Assembly (NCBI GenBank): GCA_035610365.1
Contig: CM069432.1
Coordinates: 223,098,532-223,162,531, forward strand
DNA from: Aquatica leii
Lineage: Eukaryota; Arthropoda; Insecta; Coleoptera; Lampyridae
Direction: 5' to 3'
Length of the DNA: 64,000 nt
Shown one piece after another: positions 43,454 to 53,813 of the stretch (its first letter is position 1; each line of letters starts with the position of its first letter). The notes under the pieces are model-generated. The model was given only the letters and a program-made list of their open reading frames with translations, was not told the DNA's origin and did no database searches. The position numbers and the translations under genes were made by a program.

Positions 43454-46103
43454 GGAGGGGCTACTCTAGAAACTCGATTTTGAGGTGATTTTGCGGGCTT
43501 GATTAAAAAAAAACAGTAAACATTTTTACTATCTATTTTTTTATGGATCTTTTATTGATACTTGAATAATATGAAAATATATAATAGTTTTAAAAAAATT
43601 AAAAATTGAAGTCGGCAGAGGCCGACAAAGTAGAGACTCAAAAAAAGGTATCTCCTGGTTGACGTGATTTCAATCCTCCTGGCGATCTGAACATAAAATT
43701 AAGGTTAATTCTTATTATACAAGAATGCAGAATGATCTGCACGTAGCTGATTTGAAAGAAATTTGTTTTGCACAAAATGGCGTCATTTTAAAAAAAATGT
43801 AATTTTTTTACCTCCTTTTTTCAAATTTCAATTTTAAAAAAAAATTCTAAAAACCCCTAGTGTAAACAATTTTGATAGTATGAAAAAAGTGCGTTATAAG
43901 TCTCAAGTCAATCGGTGAATCAGAACTTGAGATATCTTGTCAACCGTATCAAAAAAATTGTTTCGAGAAAAATACATTTAAAGTTTACAGTCTCATTTCG
44001 GGCAGTCTAAGGGGTTTAATGGTATGTTATACTTACATTTTTTCAATCAGCTATTCCAGCCTCATACAATATTCTTTCCTCCACCTCAAAAGCTACATTT
44101 TTGGCAGATCTTTCAGTCATACGAGCAGTTCTGCCTTCTTTGAAAGCTTCGGAAGCTCGTATCTCGTACCGGTTGATACGCTGTTGATCTCGTTTGTTGG
44201 CGTACCTATGGCTTTCTGGTCAATTTGTATCGACAGTGTATCCAGAATTTTTAAAACCGGTATAAAACCTTCATTAAAAATACAGACAGCAGTGTGATTT
44301 GCTATTTTAATGGTGTGACTTCCAGAATGTATGTGTTTAGGTGCAAAAGTCCAGATAAGCGAATTAAACGATTCATTATTATTCTGTGTTTCTGAACCTA
44401 AACATCTTGTCAGTAAGCTTTCCAAGGACAAACTCTCGTATATTGGCTTTATAAATTCCAATACTTTTTCACTCAGTGGTGGATTCTCATGAACAAAGTC
44501 TTGTAGAGTATCGTCAGAAGCAGCTTTTTGCCATTTGCACCAGCTTGATTCACCAGGCGGACAATACTAATGCTGTGGATTTTTTTTCAGTTGAACTTTT
44601 ATGGTAATAAGTGGTCCAGACCTCGTTTCTCATATCATCAACAGATTCAGGATTTTGGCGAATAGCTAAACCATAATATAAACGTAATTCATTGATTAGC
44701 TTGTCTGTTAATTTTCCAGGGCCTTTACTACCAATACCTCTATTGTTTTTTTTAATTTTTCTTAGCCTGGCACCCATCCTCTTCTGGACATGCCCAACAC
44801 ACTCTTTTTTAATTACTACAGGATCACCATAGTACGGATCTATGTCAGTAATGCCCTTGAATGTTTTTGCGTCACCATTTCCGATGTATTTAGCATATTT
44901 GAATCCATGTTTTTCCACTGACTGTTCGAACATTTCGGTTACGGCGTCGACCTCCATTTTCCCGGCACTTCCTTTATGATTAATAGTGCAAAAATCTTCG
45001 TGTTCTTCGTACCAACTATTGTAAGCTGCAACATTATCATTTTTTTACACTTCCACAAATTACAACCTTGACAAAAGCTTGATTTTATAACTGTATCAAT
45101 GACTTTCTTGCTCTATTGGCCTACAAGTGTGGTTACTCTAAACAGTGAGTTGAAACCTCGTTTCTTCCAAGTGCCATCACCAGAGACAGTTAGATGTGTA
45201 GGGTCAGCATTAGGTTCAGAAGCTTCTGTTAGCTCTTTTTCTTCCGCAACGGCTTTTCAAATTATATGTTTGTAAACTGCACGTGAAGCTATCTGCAAAT
45301 TTTCTAGGCAACTGTAGTAGGTATTAATTGCTAACCTTTGGCATATATCCATCATGCTGCAAAATATATTAATGCTTTCCTTTCCTACACCTAAAAGTCT
45401 CATTACTACGACGATTCTGCGATTGATTTCAAAAGTTTGATTGATGAAAGGTGATGAATTGATATATTGTACACTGTCATAACTACATTGCAATGCAATT
45501 TTAAACCCTAGCCCACGCGAAACAGTTCGGGAAAATTTAATGTTTTTCTTGCACTCAGCACAAATAATTATCGCTGACTAAGCCGTGAATACCGAAAAAA
45601 ATTCTAGAATGCAATAACTGTAATTATTTTCTATTATAATTTCATCATCTTTCGAACTTTTTAATTTCGCTGCTGAAGCACTCGTGACACTTGTATCTTG
45701 CTCCATAGAATCACGATTGGGTAGACCATTCCTTTTTCTTTTTTTATCTGGACGCAAATTACTTCCTCTTTTACTTTTTTTATCCATTTTATATTAAAAA
45801 TTTGAATTTAACACTGAAAAAATGCACAGTACACAGAGAACGCACATCCACGTGGCTTGACAGTAGAACTGAATATAAAATTTGAGAACACATACGTCAC
45901 AATAGACATACAGAACCTTCTAGATGCTCGTTTTTCAGGTATATATTGAGAACAAAAAAATTTATAGGATCATTACTATTATAACTCCGAAAATAATTAA
46001 AATTTCCGTAAATCCTCTTAGGGGCTTATTCTTAATGATCTAAACTTTGAAAACATGAAGAAAAAAAATCGATTTTTTCAAATTTCTAGACTAGAATACC
46101 CCC
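43454..46103 (-). mobile_element. TTAA-specific transposon inside hAT copy 1
   Basis: Flanked by TTAA on both sides. Ends GGAGGGGCTACTCTAGAAAC and, in reverse complement, GGGGGTATTCTAGTCTAGAA. The hAT copy 2 sequence runs straight across the empty site (plus-equivalent ATATTTTAAGTAAAGTTAAC), proving an insertion. Inside on the minus strand is a Mutator-like transposase. TTAA duplication is typical of piggyBac and Kolobok-type elements; the transposase type argues against piggyBac. Confidence 0.9.
44010..45787 (-). pseudogene. Mutator-like transposase (PF20700-like) of the TTAA element
   Basis: The ATG at 45787 starts a Lys-rich N-terminus. The central part (45200-44950) contains SGDGTWKKRGFNSLF, then frame 44550-44957: MEVDAVTEMFEQSVEKHG, YIGNGDAKTFKGI, VVIKKECVGHVQKRMGARLR and YYGLAIRQNPESVDDMRNEV. 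Frame 44117-44461 continues with ETQNNNESFNSLIWTFAPKH. This order matches the arthropod proteins annotated as Mutator-like transposase domain. Frameshifts at about 44560, 45060 and 45560 and several stops break it. A 16-bp perfect hairpin (GTCGGC/GCCGAC, 43612-43627) lies near the element's end. Confidence 0.8.
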
Positions 46104-46107
46104 TTAA

Positions 46108-46901
46108 GTAAAGTTAACTTTGTTAATAAAATTATTCAAAAACCGAACTTGGATATTGCTCAGTGTTGTAATCATTTAAATAAATTGAATCATTTTTTGA
46201 AAGCTTATTGCTCCAATAAAGGTTTTAATGATCTATTGATTGATGCTAAAGAAACAGCATCTAGCTTAGACATAGAACCTAACTTCAAAAAACAAAGAGG
46301 TCTAAGACCGCGAAAAACAAAAAAAAACATTTTGGTTATGAATGTGACGATGAACGGATCCACGACGAAACTTTAAAGTCCAAAGTTAATGGTTTTTTTA
46401 ATGATCTAGATGTAATCATAACATCAGTGGATGAGAGATTCCAATTACTTCCTTCTTACTCTAATAATTTGCGTTTTTATGGAATATTGATAAGTTTAAA
46501 AATTATTCTGAAAACGAACAATTAGAATTATGTCAAAAAGTTGAAAATTTATGAAACGACAAAACTGCCGTGAATCTTTACAAAATTTTGATGAAAAAGT
46601 TATAACGTCTCCAGAAGAAACTTTAAATTATATAACAATTAACAACTTAGTGGATTCTTTTCCTAATACGAGCATAATACTTCGTATTTTATTAACAATG
46701 CCGGTTTCTGTTGCTACCGCAGAACGATCTTTCTTAAAACTCAACATAATAAAAAATTATTCAAGATCGACCATGGGGCAAAACCGACTAAGTAATCTTG
46801 CTATCATTTCAATAGAAACAGACCAGCTAAAAAAATTAGACACCGAAGATTTAATTAAGCAATTTGCAAAAATTAAAGCACGCAAAGCTCAATTCACTTA
46901 G
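46108..46901 (+). pseudogene. ZMYM1-like hAT transposase copy 1, C-terminal part
   Basis: Resumes the hAT frame after the nested insert (NPNLDIAQCCNHLNKLNHFL in copy 2 terms). It ends with SFPNTSIILRILLTMPVSV, ATAERSFLKLNIIKN and RSTMGQNRLSNLAIISIE, the hATC dimerisation region, and a stop at 46901. The terminal repeat follows about 300 bp later. Confidence 0.85.
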
Positions 46902-47213
46902 CTAAAATAGTAATAACAATACTCAATACCTGGGTACTAACCTTTAAAAGGTGACATGTTGCATTATTAAAATAATATATTGTTTTGTTTTTATTTGTCG
47001 ATCAGTTTAAATATTTTTTTATTTCTTGTGCTTTTGTATCATATGTATATTACATTTGAAACTAAAATATAAACATTTTTAGTTGTGATACTGTTAGAAT
47101 ATATTTGTTTGAAAATGAAAATACTTTTTAAAATTCATATATGAACGTAATACAAATTTGGGGCGTTATTTTAAATTTGCACAAAGGCGCCAAAAGTGCT
47201 AGGCGCGGGCCTG

Positions 47214-47748
47214 CCTATTACCAAAAGTTTAACCCTTTGGCTCCCATCAGAACTACAGCATGTTAAAAACGTAACTCGTTTTTTCCTAGTTTTTCTTCCT
47301 GGGGCATTTCGTTCTGATGAACTGACCAATGTATAATCCAGAAGCAGCTACCAATATAAAGCATCAGCATTGTAAATTTGCAAGGGTTGCAAAGCTAGAT
47401 CTTTGATGGTTTGCTCTAGTTTATTAATAAATGGCTGAAAGCACCTTGATTACGGGATAGTTTTTCCCCCACATTTTTTTGAAAATTTGCAATCCAGCTT
47501 CTGGTGGCAATAAATTTATTGTCATCGCCGTAATATTTAACATAAAGTAGTTTGGTTTTTTTGCCAAAGATTCTAAAGAGACGGGAACATGCCAATTTCA
47601 AAGATTGACGAACTAAGCGTGGAGTTTGGTCTCCATTCTCGGATACTCCGCTTTTTGTAAAGTTAAACAACAAATCTTTCAGAAATATTTATGAATAAAT
47701 TGTCTTCAAGTCAGATAACATTTTGTGGTGGCGCTTATTAGGTGCCAT
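47214..47748 (-). pseudogene. Tigger/jerky-like transposase, N-terminal half
   Basis: The start ATG at 47748 gives MAPNKRHHKMLSDLKTIYS, the usual opening of jerky/Tigger-like proteins (basic, then helix-turn-helix). Frame 47416-47673 (KYYGDDNKFIATRSWIANFQK) is the DNA-binding CENP-B-type second helix region. The stretch to 47222 leads into DGSQRVKLLVIGK, which continues across the hAT insertion at 41072. Stops and shifts are frequent. Confidence 0.7.
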
Positions 47749-48289
47749 TTTTTCAATAATTACCAGCCTAAGCAATTGCAAGATCGACGTGTGCAACTGA
47801 ACTGGCGGAAAAATAAGTAGCAGATGAGAAGAAACAAGTGGTAACAAATCGATACGAATTTCTTGAAAATGCACATAATTATGCTTGCGCAAGAGCAAAT
47901 TCGGATTACAAAATCAACAAAAATCCGGACTACAACGTACACCGTGGAGCAGAAGTTTAATCCGGATTATGGGCACATCCGGTTTAACGCAGGTTCGGAT
48001 TATTGCGAATATTATTGCTTCTACTACTATGTACATTAATACCTTATTTTAAATAGTTTAAGTACCTAATACAAATGTATTTTGAAAATCAAACTACATT
48101 TAAATTTTATCAAAACTAAAGTAACCATTATTTATTGCTTCAGTTTATCTATTCGTGAAGTTGTAACTTACTTAATAGACACACCGAAACTAACAATTAG
48201 AAAACACCGTTTGTTAAAAGTTTTAATGCACTTTGTAACAGATGTATGCCTCTGTAACTATTAGGAATTTTTTTTGTCTTTTTTTAAAA

Positions 48290-49140
48290 ATGCGGATTAT
48301 TATCCCAGTCCAGAAGTGTGAGATTGTTGCTTTTTGGAATATGGTCTACATCACCTTAACTAATTCTCGTTAGAGTACAGAGCCTCCATATTTCTAAATA
48401 TTAATATTTCTATCATCTTCTCCAAGAGATTTCCTATTTTTTTAAATCTGTAGAGCTATTAATATTTTCTTCTCATCAACTTTGAACCTGGTACGTGCTG
48501 TCCTTATTCCTGTTCGTCCAGTCCTCCGTTTCTCATGTTTTTTGCGTAGGAATTTTTATAGTATTTGACCCATATATTCACTTTTATTTTATTTGTTTCT
48601 ACATAATCTTTCACTTCTTTCTTTTGTGTACGTACCATTCTCCTCTCATATTTGTTATCGTTGGCCGTAAGTCTTGTTAGATATCGTTCGTATACTTTTC
48701 CCACTAATTCCCTTTAATTTCCTCATATTTTCAAATATATTTCATTGTGTACCTTTTTGTAGTTTTCTTATTTTATATTTTTTATATGGTGCTCTTTTCT
48801 TTTCTACTGATTCTTTAATTTCTTTACAAAATTATGTGTTTTTTATCTTGACCTGTTTCTCTTTGTTGTTTCTTCTGAAAAATAATCCTTTCTTTACTTT
48901 TTACAATATATTTGTCTTTAATTTATTTCACGCCTCATCTGCTTTGTCCTCTTTCTGTATCTTGTTCTGTAGTATATATTGCTTTAGTCGTTTCTGATAT
49001 GATTCGGATACGCTTGGACCCTCTAGTAGGTCTATTTTGAACTTCTTTATAAATTCGGGTGTTTTTCTATTACTATTCCGTAGTTTGAGTTGCATTTTAC
49101 ATAACACTAAGTTATAGTCTATATATAATTCTGCAAATTA
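48290..49140 (-). pseudogene. LINE fragment, inverted 5' part
   Basis: On the minus strand, fragments of a non-LTR polyprotein: the end of an endonuclease (DYNLVLCKMQLKLRNSNRK, 49130-49075), the linker (SVSESYQKRLKQYILQNK), a Lys-rich region and the RT start (FKVDEKKILIALQI, NRKSLGEDD, YGGSVL near 48440-48370; usually KNRKSPGEDGI). It stops just before the RT palm. It is head-to-head with the plus-strand fragment that follows, as in twin-primed LINE insertions. Confidence 0.6.
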
Positions 49141-49149
49141 TCATTAATA

Positions 49150-50100
49150 CACCAGCTTATAAGTATGTGTTTTCTGCTTTATAGATTTCAACAAAGCATT
49201 TGATCGCGTTAGACTGAACGATGTAATATGTTAAGACTAAGAATAGAAAAAATACTTGATGATATTGTTTGCATTATTTGAGACATAAATACCGCCAAGT
49301 CGATAACGAATTATCCGAAAAAGTTACTAATAAACCGGAAATCCGACAAAAGCCTTAACCCATTGCTATTCAACCTAATAATGGACAAACTGATAAAAAA
49401 CGCCAAAATAACGGGAATAGAATACTAGATGGGAAACAACAGAATAAAGATGATGCAGAAATGAGTGAAGACAACGAAGACAATTTACAACAAATGATGC
49501 ATACTTTTACAAACCTGCAGATAGCTACAACAAGAAAATATCAACATAGAGAACAAAAAGTACAGTAGTAGCAAGAAAGTCAACAAGATGTAAAATAATA
49601 ATTGAAGACAAAGGTGTAGAACAAGTAATAAGAATTGAATACCTAAGCACAGAAAAATAACAGTAACTTTAAGGAAGAAGTACGTCTAATCAAGCGACAA
49701 CGCATGCTTGAGAGACGTGGTGTGAATAAATAAAAACGCTAGTTTAGAAAGTAAAGTTGGCATGTACTGTAAAACTTGCGTATGACCGCTTCTCGTATGC
49801 AGTCGAAGCAAGGGCAGATACCGCAGAAACAAAGAACTCAGAAAACAACAGAAATGAGAACGTTTATCACAGAAAATACACTAAGGGATAGCATACTGAA
49901 TAATAAAATCAGAGAAACATGTACAAGAAATAGGAACCAACACGTAAAGAGAATGAACTGAGAAAGAATAGCATAAATCAAAATAGTAGAAAAACCACCA
50001 GGAAGACGACCAGTAGAAAGAACTCCAAAAAAGTAGAAGAATAGCTGGCAATCGAAGAAAAGGCACTGTAATAACAAGCCATGGCCTAACATAAGCACAA
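49150..50100 (+). pseudogene. LINE fragment, 3' part with RT palm and C-terminus
   Basis: The plus strand reads YDFNKAFDRVRLNDVI near 49170-49225 (the RT palm DFxKAFDxV), then heavily broken sequence. At 49776-49961 comes TTEMRTFITENTLRDSILNN with NQHVKRMN, the C-terminal region of craniofacial-development-protein-2-like LINEs (RTxEMRxLRxIxGxTLRDxIRN... HVxRM). EKPPGRRPVERTPKK near 49990-50030 equals the usual GRRPxGRPxKRW. The YxDD box is not readable. Clade uncertain. Confidence 0.6.
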
Positions 50101-50149
50101 CTAGAAGAGTTTTTCCCAAAATATCTTTTACTGTTTCATATGAATTAAA

Positions 50150-52580
50150 TTTTGACTTGAGGTGAATTTGTTCAATTGGTTAGTTGGTATCGATTTTATT
50201 AGTTGTACAGTTTGTTATAATGATCTTCATGAATAGTAATGACTTCTGCGACTTGACATGCTTTTAGGGCTTCTTTCATTTGGTGACAATGTTTGTTTAG
50301 GTGTTATACGTCCTAAGTGACTGTTGTTTCGCGTACTTATCATTTTGTTTTAATTATATAAAATACTCTGTTGTCGTGGATTAAAAACTGGTCGAAAGAC
50401 TTTTTTTTTAATATAAGAAGAAGCGATGGCTGCAAAATAAAGATATTTAAACACGACGGTATTTACTCATAAATGAAACCTTATAGAGCAAAAAATTTTG
50501 ATTGCACACTGCTCAAAAACCAAGCTCTAATTTTTAAAACTTTATAGTATAACATCTATTTTAAATATAACTTAATCACTATAAAAGTAGCGAACTATAA
50601 AATTAAATGAATGTTTTTTTAATCGTTGTTCAGCATTTTATTATGCTAAACTTAAATGTATGCAAACAGCTTTATCGGAATAAATGGTTAAAATAATGAA
50701 TAAAATTTTAATTTCTAATAACTTAAGCCGTTTTGTGCTTTAGTTTAATTACACTAATCTTAATTAAAAAAACGCCACATTTATTACTATGGAAATGCAT
50801 GTAAAAGCACAGTTATTATTAAGAGTTTACCCTTATAAGTCCCAACAATTCTATTCTACGGATAATTTACCGGTTTTTGTAGCGGAACCACGTCGGTGCT
50901 ATCGGTAATATGTTGATGTCGAACAAGTCTAACATCAATCAGTTTTTATTATGTAGTTGTAAGAAATGATACGACTAGAATTTTTAATTAGTGCCGGATA
51001 TAGAACTGTTAATCAATTAAGTCATGATACATTTTGATTTGTGTGTAGAATAATAATTAATGCAAATAAAATTGCATTATTGAACAGTTGAGTGCAATGT
51101 TATCTAAGAAACAAGAACGTTATATTCGAAAATGTAAAATGTAGAAGAAAGGTCCCAAGACACCACCTTGCGTAACAATAAACTATGGTAAATGAAATGG
51201 AACTGGTTTCGCGCCGTTGTGACGGGCGGCTGATGTATACCTTTAAGAAAAGAACTATGCAATGTGCACTTTCTTAAAGACGTCTGCCTGCTATTGTATG
51301 CACCGTGGGAAACTAAGTCTTCCGCCTTGAAGGTACCATCTTAACGGACATCCTTCGTGGAAGTAAACTGAACAATACTTATCGTTTTTATTCAGCATCT
51401 GGACTCATAATCCTTGTAAACAAACAAATCTGTCATACGTAATAATCACGTATTAATATCTATTTATCTTCACGCCTGTTTCAAATGCTATAAAAATAAA
51501 AATAAAATTAATAACAAAAATAGCGTAGTCATTTATACTAATAATTTATGTGTAAAACAAATTCGGAGAAAATTATGGGAAGTGCCTTAGTTCACATCGC
51601 ACTAAATACAAATTATGTCCTAGAAGTGTAAATAAGCGTCTAAAAATACTGTTAACTGTGTTAAGTCAGGAGATAAAGATTGTCGTCGGTGAGTTCAACA
51701 TGCCGGAAGTATGCGGCATTCCAACAATATTTTGTTACTCACTGCATCTAGTGATGAAAATGGTGCGCTTATAAATAAATGACTAATATTAGAAACAAAG
51801 AGAATGCAGATAATTTTTAGTGACCAACTTGTCATAATATTTTATGTTATAGCTTGGCACTAACCATCTGTTTTCGTGTCCAATCGACATTTCAAAGAGG
51901 TTTTAGTTAACCATAATGTATTTGTTTTATAATAAACCGTTTAAATTTGGAACGCAATATACAATTAATTTTACGTTATTTATAATTGTTGACAACTTAT
52001 TTCTTTGATATTTAAAAGAAATAGCCACACTTAAAAAGATTCTTATATTTTGACGTACAGATACACAGTATTAAAAGGTCTGCTCCCTGTTTATCAATGC
52101 TCTACATATTTATCTACAGCGCGTTATTTCAATTTTATGTGAATGTTTGACATTTTCAAGATTAACGCTTTTTTCCATCGTATTTTTACTTTTACTCTAA
52201 ATTTTGTTGATATATAACTCTACGAATGATTAAAATGTTTAGCGTCTTTATTCTTAATATTTTCTTACAGCTTCTTTTCAATTCATTATTTTGTTTTACT
52301 TTCTCGGCGGAAAAAATACCCATATTACACCGAAAAACATATCTCTTGCAACAACACCCCAGGAGAAAACACCCCACTGAAAAAATACCGCAAACCCATA
52401 AGTGTTCCAAACATTTTTCTTAATTTTAAATAATACTTTTTTTTCTATGGATATATCGGTGAAATATAATATGTTAATTAAAATTTATTGTAATTTTATA
52501 AAAGAAGCTCCTACGAAACGTCAAAAACACGAAATATCTTTAAATAAGATGATGTTTATACGCAGATTCAAAAAATAAAG
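50150..52580. other. AT-rich sequence with one less AT-rich patch
   Basis: 51150-51380 is noticeably richer in G and C than its surroundings and includes an inverted repeat CTTTAAGAAA/TTTCTTAAAG (51241-51279). No coding frame stands out. Confidence 0.4.
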
Positions 52581-52589
52581 ATAGCTAAT

Positions 52590-52930
52590 TTGTGTTATTT
52601 AAGTTTTTTGGCATTAGGACTTAGCCCATTCAGGCAGTCGCCATTTATTATTACATTAATGCTACAATAATACATACAATAAGCAGAAACAGATGTATAT
52701 TACACAAATTAAATACAAAGCCTTATTATTGATAAAAACTTTATAATAAACCTATTGATAACATTACAATTAACATACAAGATATAATATTAAAATATAG
52801 ACCTCTACATTCGGTTTCAAATTTTAGACAATTAAAAAAACGTGATCGATATCTCCACTACTTTGCATACATCACAAGCATTGGATTGGGTAATCCCGTG
52901 TAATCCTTAGTCTGTGGAGGTAAAAAGGAA
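52590..52930 (-). pseudogene. 3' end of a non-LTR retrotransposon
   Basis: The minus strand encodes RLHGITQSNACDVCKVVE then, after a frame change, NCLKFETECRGLYFNI, resembling the C-terminal CxxC...H...C knuckle of LINE polyproteins (CxxCxxVEDxxHxxFxC). It is followed by a 3' UTR-like stretch ending near 52590. Short and 5'-truncated. Confidence 0.4.
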
Positions 52931-53074
52931 ATCTACCTATTTAATGTTTAATATAAAAATAATGTTTAATAATAATAATAATTTAATCTAAAGATTATTT
53001 ATTCTCTTCTGTGTATTACAGTAACTAATTTCAGCTTCTTCGCTTAGAAGGAATATGCAAGAGCACTTTAATCT

Positions 53075-53813
53075 ATTTTTGTGGCAACGTTTCGTGCTAC
53101 CAGCGAGCACTTCATCATCAAGCTACTGTAATTTATTGAAACTCATAAGTCAACAACATAGTAACAACAAAATTAACTTAACGGATAATTTTAAAGCATA
53201 AAACTTACAGAATAGTTTCAAGTGGAACAATCTACCGACCAAGGACAACTTCACTAATTGTAGTTACTGAAATAAAACATTGAACAGAAAATACATAAAA
53301 AAGGTCAATCATTAAAATTTTTAAAAAACGATGGACATAAACGTTCAGCAAGCACTTGACAAGTAATGTGTAATCAAAAACTTTGAATGTCAAGGAAAAG
53401 ATAAGAATTGTAAGATAAAACAGAAAAAACTGAACAACGATATATTCGAACCTATACAATTATCTCAGAATTTTTTAAATTAAATTATTATAAACACTAC
53501 TTAAATTGTTAGATCATTGTTAAAATTGATATTCTTATTGATGTATATCATTTCTGACACTAAACCGCTTTCAAATTATTTTCCATATCTAAATTGTAAG
53601 ATTCATAAAATTGAAGTTATGTCTATATGATAATCTGCTAAAGCTGTATCGTCTTTTTTTATGTTGCACTCCTACTTATGGTTACCAATCCGATTTTTAA
53701 TCTTTTATTTGGTTTGACCAATATAACACACATTGCATCCAGTACAGTCTAGCTTATACACTACGTCGTGCTTTTCTATAGTGTTAGTTCTATCTTTAGT
53801 ATTACTGTACAGC
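53075..53813 (-). pseudogene. Penelope-like element remnant, GIY-YIG end
   Basis: On the minus strand near 53770-53710 the frame reads HDVVYKLDCTGCNVCYIGQT, the GIY-YIG endonuclease start of Penelope-like elements (VVYKIxCxxCxxxYIGQT). The 3' part continues to about 53075, where a hammerhead-like motif lies. At 53814 the element is interrupted by hAT copy 2, and its upstream part resumes at 57566. Truncated and broken. Confidence 0.7.
53084..53120 (-). ncRNA. Degenerate hammerhead ribozyme motif
   Basis: The minus strand carries UGAUGA (53117-53112), stem II GUGCU/AGCAC, GAAAC and GUU. C3 is A instead of C, so activity is doubtful. Its place downstream of a GIY-YIG remnant on the same strand fits a Penelope terminal repeat. 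Confidence 0.5.

Larger units (their letters stand above)
41081..47213 (+). mobile_element. hAT element copy 1, inserted in the Tigger element
   Basis: Ends CAGTCTCGCGCCGTAC (41081) and, in reverse complement from 47213, CAGGCCCGCGCCTAGC. The 8-bp target duplication CCTATTAC is perfect (41073-41080 and 47214-47221). It encodes a ZMYM1-like hAT transposase on the plus strand, interrupted by a 2.65-kb TTAA element at 43454-46103. Without that insert the length is about 3.48 kb. Closely related to copy 2 at 53814-57557. Confidence 0.95.
39986..48017 (-). mobile_element. Tigger/jerky-like transposon split by a nested insertion
   Basis: The termini are inverted: CAGTAGTGTCGCAATAATTCGG at 39986 against, in reverse complement from 48017, CAATAATATTCGCAATAATCCG. 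Transposase C-terminus (40300-41080) and N-terminus (47214-47748) lie on the minus strand on the two sides of a 6.1-kb hAT insertion. Removing 41081-47213 and one copy of CCTATTAC would place the VIGKAKNP block next to its upstream part. A TA lies at the left flank and CT at the right. Without the insert the element is about 1.9 kb. Confidence 0.8.

Noticed and set aside
44019-44297. 92-residue plus-strand frame
   Set aside because: Shadow of the Mutator-like transposase on the opposite strand.
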